The notes beneath the pieces are model-generated. The model saw nothing but the letters and a program-made list of their open reading frames with translations. It did not search any database and had not been told where the DNA came from. Shown in pieces: positions 55,910 through 63,560 of a stretch of 64,000 nt of DNA; position 1 is the first letter of the stretch, and each line of letters opens with the position of its first letter. A program made the translations under genes and the position numbers. Where the stretch lies: the NCBI GenBank assembly GCA_023268155.1, contig JALNKM010000002.1:204272-268271 (forward strand), given 5' to 3'. The DNA comes from Candidatus Geocrenenecus huangii (lineage in GTDB: Archaea; Thermoproteota; Nitrososphaeria_A; Caldarchaeales; Wolframiiraptoraceae).

Positions 55910-56427
55910 CCACTATCTATTTTCATTAAACCCTAAAGACATGGATATAAAGTCTTCCGTCGATTTAAATCGATCAGTAGGGATTAAGTAAAGTCTATAA
56001 TGTGGTTGTAAGAGTTGCTAATATGAACTCGGCATAAATGAAAATTTTTAGATCTTTAATATTTGCTTTGATAGTTGATCTATTTCCTGAAACTCGTTTT
56101 TAAGGTATTTCTTTATTTCGGCTCTTATTTTTTCGATAGATTTGTATTTGCTTGCTAGGGCTGGCAATATTTTTGCTACTTTCTCATGGCATTCCTTACC
56201 AAGTTGGGAGAGGCGCTGATGAACATTATTAAGCGAAAAATATGTGAAACCATACGAGATCTGGAACTAATCTCGCAAAAATGGCCTCAAATGTTAAAAG
56301 ATATCCAAGTGTCAATACTAGGCGTTAGAGAAAATTCTAGCATGAAAAATCTTATCGACCATGAATAAGATAAGGATCAATAAGCCTAAAATAATCCTTG
56401 TAGATAAACGGTATTGAAAGAGGTAAT
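55910..56427. other. Intergenic region with possible small coding remnants
   Basis: About 518 bp. A minus-strand frame ending near 56059 has a helical, charged reading (KVAKILPALASKYKSIEKIRAEIKKYL) but lacks a good start. A plus-strand 60-codon frame (56186-56368) is also amphipathic. They could be remnants of small genes. No RNA motif was recognised. Confidence 0.35.
56186..56368 (+). CDS. Small hypothetical helical protein (uncertain)
   Basis: This is a 60-codon frame with ATG start, predicted to be helical and basic (LTKLGEALMNIIKRKICETIRDLEL, then KWPQMLKDIQVSIL). No ribosome-binding site is evident. It may be real or chance. No family was recognised. Confidence 0.25.
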   Translation: MAFLTKLGEALMNIIKRKICETIRDLELISQKWPQMLKDIQVSILGVRENSSMKNLIDHE

Positions 56428-56527
56428 GGCCGCGGTGAGGTAGCGGTTAGCCTTCCGGCCTGTGGACTAGCACACAGTGGATCTAGAGAGAAAGCCGGAT
56501 GCCTGGGTTCGAATCCCAGCCGCGGCC
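56428..56527 (+). tRNA. tRNA-His (anticodon GTG) with an intron
   Basis: The acceptor arm GCCGCGG pairs with CCGCGGC, and an encoded G-1 (56428) faces C73 (56527), the tRNA-His identity pair. The anticodon stem CCGGC/GCCGG encloses CTGTGG, with GTG at 56462-56464. A canonical intron of about 27 nt (56466-56492) follows position 37. The T arm is CTGGG TTCGAAT CCCAG. No CCA is encoded. Confidence 0.93.
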
Positions 56528-56673
56528 CCTCATCAACAATTCATGAGAATTATTAGTAGTTTCGCCTCGACGTTGGGGTATCGTCATGATTGTTTACTGG
56601 ATTAGTTTTCTTCTGGATAGCTCCTCCTCTATTCTTTGTACCACTTCTTCTATGGCTTGTCTTTGCTTATCAT

Positions 56674-56868
56674 TTAATTCAAGCTCCATAGCCTCCGCTG
56701 TCTCTCAAGGTCTTCTCTAGCTAATGGTCTTCCATTGATCTCGGAGTTGTATATGCATCTGTTTTCAGTAGATATCCCACATCGTTTGACTTGGATGTAT
56801 CTTGAGCTATAGGTTTTATAGTTATAGTTAATGCTAACGTTTTGGCGGTGAGTCTCCGCTCTTCTCAT
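56674..56868 (-). CDS. Small basic protein coupled to tatC
   Basis: This 64-codon frame starts in an ATGA overlap with the tatC stop (56865-56868), a classic sign of translational coupling. The product is basic and rich in Arg, Tyr and Asn (MRRAETHRQNV start, REDLERQRRLWSLN end), without membrane segment or known motif. A second, shifted frame directly downstream (minus strand, about 56595-56690, MELELNDKQRQAIEE) is also plausible coding, so the gene could be frameshifted. Function unknown. Confidence 0.45.
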   Translation of the reverse strand: MRRAETHRQNVSINYNYKTYSSRYIQVKRCGISTENRCIYNSEINGRPLAREDLERQRRLWSLN

Positions 56869-57758
56869 AGTCTGGATCTTCCACAATGCGGACAGAATAT
56901 TCTATCTCCCATATATTCTCCGCAGAAGGGGCATAGTCTCTCTTCTTCAGCTCTCCTTCTCTCATATCTCTTCGCTATCACTATTCCACTTTCCACTAAA
57001 ACTATGAGGAAGCCTAGTAGAATCAGGTTTGCGAAGACTCCTCCATCGGGGGTTATTATTGCTGCAACTATGTAGCCGATGCCGTAAATCCACTTTCTAT
57101 TCTTTTCAATGCTCTTCGTACTTATCAGTCCTATTCTCACAAATATTATGATGAATATTGGTGTTGTGAAGATCGCTCCCGTTGCGACAGTTACGACAAG
57201 TATAGTCATGTAGAAATCCATTACCGTTATCATTGGTAGAGCACCGACGAGGTCAAAGAATATTATCATGGCCCTGAAAGTAAATGGCGATATTAAGAAC
57301 AATCCAAAGAACAAACCTGTAGTGAACAATCCGGTGAAGGCAGCTACGAAAGGATATACGAGTCTTCTTTCATGAGGATAAAGCGCTGGATCGATATACT
57401 TGTATACCTCGTATCCAACTATGGGGCTGCTGAAGCCTAACCCGAAAACGAGAGAAGCAATAAAATAAATCTCAAGAGGTGCAGTTATAGTTCCCCCTAT
57501 TATCTGCATCTCTGGAGGTTTAACTAGATTTACTATTTGTTGTAGAATAATTGAGACGAGAGGTTTGTATATGCCTGAAAGCAGCTCCATAGGGTTAAGG
57601 ATTTGAGCTGGAAATGCTAACATTATCAGAGTAGAGACACCGATGCTTATCAAGCATATTTTGAGTCTATCCCTGAGTTCAGCAAGATGCTCCATTAAGG
57701 TCATTTCACGCATATCTCTGACAGGTTGTTGTTTTTTCGCGTCTTTCTTTGTTTTCAT
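56865..57758 (-). CDS. tatC: TatC translocase with C-terminal zinc ribbon
   Basis: The 297-residue protein has six membrane helices and the N-terminal TLMEHLAELRDRLKI signature that binds twin-arginine signals. After the last helix and a basic stretch (KRYERRRAEEE), the C-terminus carries CPFCGEYMGDRIFCPHCGRSRL, a complete two-CxxC zinc ribbon. A zinc ribbon on TatC is unusual in my knowledge of the family. TatA is encoded ~190 bp upstream on the same strand. Confidence 0.92.
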   Translation of the reverse strand: MKTKKDAKKQQPVRDMREMTLMEHLAELRDRLKICLISIGVSTLIMLAFPAQILNPMELLSGIYKPLVSIILQQIVNLVKPPEMQIIGGTITAPLEIYFIASLVFGLGFSSPIVGYEVYKYIDPALYPHERRLVYPFVAAFTGLFTTGLFFGLFLISPFTFRAMIIFFDLVGALPMITVMDFYMTILVVTVATGAIFTTPIFIIIFVRIGLISTKSIEKNRKWIYGIGYIVAAIITPDGGVFANLILLGFLIVLVESGIVIAKRYERRRAEEERLCPFCGEYMGDRIFCPHCGRSRL

Positions 57759-57943
57759 GATTCTTCTTACCTCATGAGAGAAACCCTAATTTACTAAACC
57801 TAATTGTCACCTCGACTTAGAAAATAAAAACCTTTCTAAAGATTCTGCAGAGTGAAGAGGTGGATTGAAATAGTACAAGTATTTCTGCTCTACATCTTCA
57901 CTATCTACGGTATTCTTGACGATCACTATATTTTTGTATTCAT

Positions 57944-58294
57944 CTATTGCTTCGAAATCTTCCTAGCGATCTCGTTAGCTATCTGTTCCTTAGTTTTTCC
58001 CTCAGTGCTTATGTTAAGCATCTTCGCTAGCTTCATGAGCTCAGCGTCTAGCTCTTGTACTTCTGCGGAGAAGGTCTTAGCAGTATCAGTAAACGGTTGT
58101 ACAGTATCTTGAACTACTTTTTCCACTTCTCTAGATGCTTGTTCCGTTTCTTTTGCTGCTTTCGAGAATTCCTTCTTAGCTTCTCCTAACGCTTTAGCGA
58201 TCTTGGGAATTTGGGAAGGCCCCCATAAGATCAGGACTACGATTATTATCCCGATGATCACCCACTCAAGACCAGCTATAGGCATGTGTCTCAT
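57944..58294 (-). CDS. tatA: TatA/TatB pore-forming subunit
   Basis: The 116-residue protein has one N-terminal membrane helix (EWVIIGIIIVVLILWGPSQIPKIAKALGEAKKEF) containing the TatA hinge motif GPxxIPKIAKALGEAKKEF, followed by an amphipathic helix and a Glu-rich tail. With TatC it exports folded proteins. An AT-rich TATA-like GTTTAAATAAT lies about 20-30 bp before the ATG; the second Met (58285) is an alternative start. Confidence 0.93.
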   Translation of the reverse strand: MRHMPIAGLEWVIIGIIIVVLILWGPSQIPKIAKALGEAKKEFSKAAKETEQASREVEKVVQDTVQPFTDTAKTFSAEVQELDAELMKLAKMLNISTEGKTKEQIANEIARKISKQ

Positions 58295-58517
58295 AGTATT
58301 TCTGATTCAACTATTATTTAAACAATATCTCTTACTAACGCCTCTAAAGCTTAATCCAGCAGTAAACAATAGAATATTATATGCCTTCTCAACGGAGCTA
58401 TAGTTATAGAACCTGAAAAGCCTAGACACGGAATCTCATAAAGAGAATTAAAAGTAGTGTCTGTTTGGATTTTCATGCGGTTTTATGTGGAGGATTAGGG
58501 ATTGGTTGTTGAATATT

Positions 58518-58976
58518 CTAGGCTCTTGCTTCTCTCCTTGATACCCCTACTGCTGTTCCTACTCTTCCAGTTGTTCTAGTTCTCTGGCCTCTAACTTTCA
58601 ACCCTAATGAGTGTCTCATCCCGCGCCAAGACTTTATCATCATCTCCCTCCTAATGTCCTCTCTTATAGTGAATACTAGGTCTGAACCATATAGTTGTAG
58701 GTCTTTCCCCGAGATAGGGTCTCTCCTCCTATTCAGCATCCATGCCGGAATACCATGCCTAGCAGGGTCTCTAGCAACTTCTTCAAGCCTCTGAAGTTCT
58801 TGGTCTGTTAGGAGGCCGAGCCTCTTCTCTGCATCCACTTTTGCCGCTCTAGCTATAGCATATCCCAACATAATCCCTATACCTCTAACCTTAGCTAGAG
58901 CATAAGGTATCTTTAGAGAGCCGTCTAAGTCTGTTCCGAGAAATCTAACAATATGCCGGTACTCTCTCGAAGACAT
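58518..58976 (-). CDS. rps13: 30S ribosomal protein S13
   Basis: The 152-residue archaeal S13 has the start REYRHIVRFLGTDLDG, the helix-hairpin-helix YALAKVRGIGIMLGYAIARAA, and the C-terminal SWRGMRHSLGLKVRGQRTRTTGR that contacts the head of the 30S subunit. In many archaea S13 is followed by S4, S11 and RNA polymerase subunit D, but none of these is adjacent here. Confidence 0.95.
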   Translation of the reverse strand: MSSREYRHIVRFLGTDLDGSLKIPYALAKVRGIGIMLGYAIARAAKVDAEKRLGLLTDQELQRLEEVARDPARHGIPAWMLNRRRDPISGKDLQLYGSDLVFTIREDIRREMMIKSWRGMRHSLGLKVRGQRTRTTGRVGTAVGVSRREARA

Positions 58977-59167
58977 TCAATAAACCATCACAGAAGCCAT
59001 TTAATAAATATTCTATTTAAGCAGAGATGATACATTAACACGTCCCTTCACCTATACAGCTCATCTCCAGAATAGACCAGTCGAGGAGAAGATATTGATC
59101 ATGACCTCGAACTCCACGATCCTAAATAGAGTCTTAGAAGATATTCTCCACATGAGTTATCCCGGTC

Positions 59168-59809
59168 TCAAAGAAGACTTGAAAGATAGATTAAAGATAT
59201 CGATATCGTGTTATGAACTCCATGAATAAATATAGCCGACAATATGCTTCTACTCGTAGCTACCATTAATCCAGCGACTAAACCCATCACGAATGGTGAG
59301 ACGATATTCCAAGGATCTAGGTGTGAAAATGAAAAGATAACCGCCGAAGAGATGGCCCCCATCCTCACCCCTAGAGAGCCAACCATAGGATTGAGTAGAA
59401 CCCACCTAAATAACAATTCTTCAGCAGGTGCAACCAAAAGCCAAGTTAATAATAACGCTAAGATGAAATCAACATAGTTCGTGGGAGCCAAGCTCTTCAT
59501 CTTCTCTACATACCATGATGGAGGCGGCATAAAGAGGTCCTGCACATAGGTGAGAAAGTAACCTAGAACCCACACTGTTAAAGCCATCAAGACAGAATGC
59601 CTCATTCTAATATTCCACAACGACCTCAGCATGCTCGACAAGACATCCCTCCTCACAGCTAGGTAAACCAAGCATGGGGCTGCCAGAGCGGACTCATTTA
59701 CAATTGTTGAATATAGATATCCAGAAGTCTCGGCAAACCCTGACAATAGTAATAGAGTCATAGAAGAAGCCCATACGAATAATGATTCTAGAAGCCTATT
59801 CCCCAACAA
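59168..59809 (-). CDS. CPBP family intramembrane metalloprotease
   Basis: The 213-residue membrane protein has six to seven helices. Conserved motifs are VAPAEELLFRW (EExxxR), FSHLD and FIHGVHNTI, the ABI/CAAX-protease pattern. Possible roles are processing of prenylated or other membrane proteins. It overlaps pop5 by 14 bp and so ends the RNase P operon. Confidence 0.85.
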   Translation of the reverse strand: MLGNRLLESLFVWASSMTLLLLSGFAETSGYLYSTIVNESALAAPCLVYLAVRRDVLSSMLRSLWNIRMRHSVLMALTVWVLGYFLTYVQDLFMPPPSWYVEKMKSLAPTNYVDFILALLLTWLLVAPAEELLFRWVLLNPMVGSLGVRMGAISSAVIFSFSHLDPWNIVSPFVMGLVAGLMVATSRSILSAIFIHGVHNTISISLIYLSSLL

Positions 59810-60104
59810 TTATTTCTCGCACCTTCTTGACCGTCCCTGCAATCTTTACAACTCTAAAACGGATCGCGCCTTCTTCAAGCCTCGTAATAGAGGAAAGCGA
59901 TAAAATCAGCTTCGGGACAGAGCCATGAGAACACTCTAGAACAAACGTGCTATCGATCTTCTTGACTACCTTTACGTTTGCTTGGATTAAACCGAATTCG
60001 CCAAACAATTCTAGATAGCTTTTCTCAACAAGCTTTCTAAAAACATCTAGAGGTATGTTTGAGGATGTTTCAACAATTATGTACCTCTTCTTTCTCTTAA
60101 CCAA
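59796..60104 (-). CDS. rnp2: RNase P protein component Pop5
   Basis: The 102-residue protein matches archaeal Pop5: RKKRYIIVETSSNIPLDVFRKLVEKSYLELFGEFGLIQANVKVV, ending in KIAGTVKKVREI. It assists tRNA 5' maturation together with p30. It overlaps rnp3 by 8 bp on the upstream side and the CPBP gene on the other. Confidence 0.9.
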   Translation of the reverse strand: MVKRKKRYIIVETSSNIPLDVFRKLVEKSYLELFGEFGLIQANVKVVKKIDSTFVLECSHGSVPKLILSLSSITRLEEGAIRFRVVKIAGTVKKVREIIVGE

Positions 60105-60777
60105 CCCTCAATACACCTCTCGCGACATAGCTGGGTGAAAGCTTTAACAGATTAGTCTCAATGATTCTTCCAGGAATAGTAGACACAGAATCTAGAGCTA
60201 CATTCCTATCCAGCCCTAAAACCTCTAGAAGAGAAGAAAGCTCAAATGGGCTGCGCAGCTCTAATGGTCTAGAAGCACTCGAAGAGACGATTATGCTAGT
60301 CTTCCCAAATAAATGGTTGACGACTTCAAATGCCAATCTTATGAATTCTCTCCTAGTAGTTTCATCAACTAACCATCTAAAAGGTAGCTCGATAGAATTC
60401 TTGATTACCGCCGCTACACCCTTATCGATCCTAAACTTCTTTCCCGGAGGAAAGATTACGGTATCAACTCTGCTATCTCTAGCAGATGTTAAAGCAACCT
60501 CCAGATTATTACATATAACCGAGACCACCTCATATTCTCCTCTCCTACTTCTTAAATCCTTGAGGAGGGCTGGCCTATCCTCGGGCACTAGAACAATCTT
60601 ACCGTAAACTTCTACACCGAAGCTTTCACCAAGCTTCTTGAATTCTTCAAGCCTAGCCTTATCCATCGAAGATACAACCACTCTTCTGAAACCGAGCTTT
60701 CTTATCTCTGAAAGCATCTCAGACTGGTCTACTTCTTCATCCAAGTTTATCCAGAAATCCACGTAGCTTCTCCCCAA
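60097..60777 (-). CDS. rnp3: RNase P protein component p30
   Basis: The 226-residue TIM-barrel-like protein starts YVDFWINLDEEVDQSEMLSEIRKLGFRRVVVSS and includes ARDSRVDTVIFPPGKKFRIDKGVA, typical of archaeal Rpp30. It is partnered with Pop5. It overlaps pop5 by 8 bp, and the COG1325 gene lies 42 bp upstream on the same strand. Confidence 0.9.
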   Translation of the reverse strand: MGRSYVDFWINLDEEVDQSEMLSEIRKLGFRRVVVSSMDKARLEEFKKLGESFGVEVYGKIVLVPEDRPALLKDLRSRRGEYEVVSVICNNLEVALTSARDSRVDTVIFPPGKKFRIDKGVAAVIKNSIELPFRWLVDETTRREFIRLAFEVVNHLFGKTSIIVSSSASRPLELRSPFELSSLLEVLGLDRNVALDSVSTIPGRIIETNLLKLSPSYVARGVLRVG

Positions 60778-60819
60778 ACCTACCCCCTCAATCTTGGACC
60801 ATGCATAGCACTCTACTCA

Positions 60820-61275
60820 TCATATATCTTCTTTGCTATGAATGTTTAACATGTTCACCAGCTTGTTGACCTCTCCTCTTACCGCTACCTCTATTCTTAT
60901 AGGATCCTTATCAGAGAGCCTCAAAACCCCATTGTAGGCTGCCTGCTTATCTAGCCGGATGTAGAGTTTCCCTCCATGCCTTCCCCCCTCAATACAGTTC
61001 TCGATTAAATCATGCCTCTCATATTCTGAAAGCCTAGAGAATATGTCTTTAACTATCTCTAGAGAAGTATCTGGATCCAATACTTCGAACCTGATCATTG
61101 CTAGGGGGTCACCATAGTAACCTTTCAAGACCTGGGTAACGATCTTCATCTTACTCATCCTATCGAACCTAACAACGTTCTCTACAGCTTTCATAACTTT
61201 CTCTTCATCTTCAGTAGCATGACAGAGCACCTGTAGAAGCATCTTATCAATACGCATATCCAGCATAAACATCAT
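60820..61275 (-). CDS. COG1325-type RNA-binding protein
   Basis: The 151-residue protein has the beta-alpha pattern of the COG1325 family, usually described as a predicted exosome-associated or RNA-binding protein: LQVLCHATEDEEKVMKAVENVV, VLKGYYGDPLAMIRFEVLD, and GGRHGGKLYIRLDKQAAYNGVLRL. Its place before rnp3-rnp2 is a conserved archaeal gene order. Several Met codons near the start make the exact N-terminus uncertain. Confidence 0.8.
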   Translation of the reverse strand: MMFMLDMRIDKMLLQVLCHATEDEEKVMKAVENVVRFDRMSKMKIVTQVLKGYYGDPLAMIRFEVLDPDTSLEIVKDIFSRLSEYERHDLIENCIEGGRHGGKLYIRLDKQAAYNGVLRLSDKDPIRIEVAVRGEVNKLVNMLNIHSKEDI

Positions 61276-61364
61276 ACATCCTCAGTATTAACATTAAGTA
61301 ACCAAAGTCAAGAAAACCCTATAGAATTAAAATATATTGGTCTTACGAATTATGCGGATAGGAG

Positions 61365-61655
61365 TTGAAGGTTGGGAAGCTCTGGGTTAAGCTCGACGAC
61401 TTAATCGAGTGTCAAGTATGTGAGAGAAGATGTAGGTTAGCTAAAGGTGCTAGAGGAGTCTGTAAGAATTATGTAAATGTTGATGGGAGATTATTACATG
61501 AAGGCTACGGCATAATCAGCGCTGTCGAGAGTAGACCTATAGAGATTAAACCATTCTTCCATTACTGGCCAAATAGTACATCTTTAACATTCTCAGGATA
61601 CGGCTGTACATTCTACTGCCCGTTAAGTATTTTAGAGGATAACAGCCTTTACTGA
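61365..61655 (+). pseudogene. Truncated AmmeMemoRadiSam radical-SAM gene
   Basis: The first ~88 residues match the N-terminus of AmrS: CQVCERRCRLAKGARGVCKNYVN, YGIISAVESRPIEIKPFFHYWPNSTSLTFSGYGCTFYCP. The radical-SAM CX3CX2C motif is cut after its second cysteine (GCTFYCPLSIL), and the remaining ~240 residues are missing. The downstream DNA belongs to a different, AT-rich region. The gene was most likely truncated by an insertion or deletion. Confidence 0.75.
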
Positions 61656-61749
61656 AGAAGATATGTTACATTATTCAAATATTAGATTATTCAGATATTA
61701 CCGAGTCATGATGATGAAAGGAGAAAAATAAATAGATGGGGGTGGGGTA

Positions 61750-62631
61750 TCATTTTTTATAGCTTTTTATTAGTTTTTTCAGTTTATTTTGCTTTCTTCT
61801 AATTGTAAAGCCTACTTCATTATAGAACTTCGTTATATTTGTTTTACCTGTTATTCTTAACCTGTAAATGATAGCTTTTCTTTTATAACGTTTTCCATTT
61901 TTGTAAAAATAACGGTCTTTTCTCTTCTGTTTATTTATGTAGGAAGAGATTCCGAGCTTTTTTAAAAGCTGTTGGACTATTTTTAGTAATTTTAAGTTTG
62001 TATTTGATGCATCAATCATTTTATGATTAACACTAGAGCTCCCTTCAGCGTCAAAGAAGGCTTGGCACGCCTCCCTAGGGTATTGTTGTAGGTAAGGTAG
62101 CAGTATATTTGGTTGTTCTTTTGCCTTTCTAAGTAATGGAGCTAATATTAAGGAAGAAGTGGCGACTCTCCATATTTTGTTCTTCTTATCTTTTTTACCT
62201 ACTTTGTATGATTTGATTTTTTCGTTCCCCGTAAGCTCTGCTGTGACCTTAGCTAAGCATTTAGCAACTTTATCTGCAAACTCTCTATCTTTAGAAGTAA
62301 AAAAGATTTCATTTCTTAGTGAGACGCAACCATCTCCTAGAATTGCCATACTACAATATGAGAAATATGGTGATGAACGTAGTTCTTTATCATAATAACG
62401 AGGATGTCTGCATCCTTTTATCCAACTTCTAATAGTCGAAATCGATGGAATTTTTACTTTCGATAATGTTCGTTTCTCATAAATTTTCTTTATCCTTCTA
62501 TGTATTTCTTTGTAGCTCAATCCTTGCATTCTTAATCTCAGCGTATAGTTATACATCTTTAACCTCAGTTCAAGTGGTCTATATATTCTACTGAGAGATC
62601 TATAAAGGGTTCTTCCTGTTCTATCAGCCAA
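61750..62631 (-). CDS. LAGLIDADG homing endonuclease-like protein
   Basis: The 293-residue basic protein has an N-terminal helix-turn-helix-like part (GLSYKEIHRRIKKIYEKRTLSKVKIPSISTIRSWIKG) and two LAGLIDADG-like motifs: CSMAILGDGCVS (~92-103) and ACQAFFDAEGSSS (~190-202), each with the metal-binding acidic residue. The C-terminus is Lys-rich. It is free-standing, not inside a gene or intron. The gene is T-rich on the plus strand, unlike its neighbours. Its TTG start (62631) overlaps the upstream gene by 8 bp. Confidence 0.85.
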   Translation of the reverse strand: MADRTGRTLYRSLSRIYRPLELRLKMYNYTLRLRMQGLSYKEIHRRIKKIYEKRTLSKVKIPSISTIRSWIKGCRHPRYYDKELRSSPYFSYCSMAILGDGCVSLRNEIFFTSKDREFADKVAKCLAKVTAELTGNEKIKSYKVGKKDKKNKIWRVATSSLILAPLLRKAKEQPNILLPYLQQYPREACQAFFDAEGSSSVNHKMIDASNTNLKLLKIVQQLLKKLGISSYINKQKRKDRYFYKNGKRYKRKAIIYRLRITGKTNITKFYNEVGFTIRRKQNKLKKLIKSYKK

Positions 62632-62908
62632 TATATCTCATCTCCTCTTCCCTCAGCATCTCTTCTAGTTCTTCCATCCTGTCTATTGCTATCATGTCTC
62701 CAATAACTATCATTGCTAGTATGAAGTCGTTTCCACAATACTTCTCGCAAACTCTTTCTATAGCCTTACTGTATTTCTCCTCTCTGAAGAATATCCTCAC
62801 GGCATCTTCTACTATCTCGGAGTATCGTCTCTCAGTCATCCTTAATGCTCTCGACAGCTCTTCAGCATTGTGGTTGAGCCTGATTTTCAGAAGCTTCTTA
62901 GCATTCAT
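62624..62908 (-). CDS. Small helical protein of the mobile region
   Basis: The 94-residue protein begins AKKLLKIRLNHNAEELSRALRMTERRYSEIVEDAVRIFFREEK, which could form a ribbon- or helix-type DNA-binding or viral protein, and ends in an acidic tail (RMEELEEMLREEEMRYIG). ATG 62908 overlaps the previous stop as ATGA, and GAGGGG lies upstream. Not recognised. Confidence 0.6.
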   Translation of the reverse strand: MNAKKLLKIRLNHNAEELSRALRMTERRYSEIVEDAVRIFFREEKYSKAIERVCEKYCGNDFILAMIVIGDMIAIDRMEELEEMLREEEMRYIG

Positions 62909-63075
62909 CTCCAACCCCTCGCAATAGCGTATATTCCATATAATATTGTGGATATAGTGAAGAAGAATATCCCTAGATACAGCAGTAGCAATACTTTATC
63001 GGTTATGTTCAGCAATGCGTATACCATCGTTACAAACAATAGTAGCATTAATGGGAAACCTATCATCAGCCTCAT
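62905..63075 (-). CDS. Small two-helix membrane protein
   Basis: This 56-residue protein consists of two membrane helices (LMIGFPLMLLLFVTMVYALLN and VLLLLYLGIFFFTISTILYGIYAI) joined by NITDK. ATG 63075 is chosen because the strong ribosome-binding site GGAGGTGGTGA lies just before it; a longer frame would begin inside that site. It is coupled to the next gene by an ATGA overlap. Such proteins are common in archaeal viruses and plasmids. Function unknown. Confidence 0.65.
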   Translation of the reverse strand: MRLMIGFPLMLLLFVTMVYALLNITDKVLLLLYLGIFFFTISTILYGIYAIARGWR

Positions 63076-63079
63076 ATAT

Positions 63080-63268
63080 TCACCACCTCCGATTATCCAA
63101 GTACTCGGCAAAATCATCAAATTCATCGTATTCTTCGAACCCCTCTTCGTACTCTTCCCATTCTTCATCCTCGAAATCTTCTTCGAATTCATCTTCGTAT
63201 TCCTCTGCCCTAGATACAATGCTACTAGTCTTCTCCCAGGCGGGCGACCTGAGGGTTCCTAGTAGCAA
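63080..63268 (-). CDS. Highly acidic small protein (start uncertain)
   Basis: The C-terminal ~45 residues consist almost wholly of Glu, Asp, Phe, Tyr and Trp (EEYEDEFEEDFEDEEWEEY, EGFEEYDEFDDFAEYL). TTG 63268 after GGAGGGG is one possible start (62 residues); the frame stays open upstream through the GC-rich region to 63421. Its stop lies 4 nt before the next ATG, so they are probably cotranslated. The acidic aromatic tail could mimic DNA, which is a guess. Not recognised. Confidence 0.45.
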   Translation of the reverse strand: MLLGTLRSPAWEKTSSIVSRAEEYEDEFEEDFEDEEWEEYEEGFEEYDEFDDFAEYLDNRRW

Positions 63269-63430
63269 GGACCCCTCCAGTCCAAGTGGACTGGTTCTTT
63301 TGTCGGGCTTGGGGCTAAGCCCCGCTGGGAGGACTACATTCTTAACCATTATACCCCCCGTGTTGGTGGGGGGTCTCCGTTCTTCACGGAGTAGAGTGCC
63401 TCCCAGTAGGGCTAGCTCCAAACCCTAAGC
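63215..63430. ncRNA. GC-rich foldable segment, unknown RNA or mobile-element end
   Basis: Perfect helices are visible: GCTACTAG (63221-63228) with CTAGTAGC (63259-63266), a CCAGTCC/GGACTGG hairpin (63277-63294), GGGGC-TAA-GCCCC (63311-63323), ACCCCCC/GGGGGGT (from 63353), CTCCGT-TCTTC-ACGGAG (63375-63391), and a long-range CTGGGAGG (63325-63332)/CCTCCCAG pair (from 63399) enclosing the last two. The strand is undetermined. On the minus strand an open frame crosses this segment and reads much like peptide tails I associate with tnpB-linked RNA regions, but no tnpB is here. Confidence 0.45.
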
Positions 63431-63560
63431 CTAGGAGAAGACCAGCAACATTGTACCAAGGGCGTGGCTGATGTTAGCGTAATCCTTAGGTTGGCTGAAT
63501 GTCGGCATCTATATAGGGATAATTGTATTCCTACCTGTCCGCATTCTTCGACGCTGACCA

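Noticed and set aside
61365..61655. Complete small Fe-S protein
   Set aside because: The sequence follows AmrS residue by residue and stops in the middle of the radical-SAM motif, which indicates truncation rather than a full gene.
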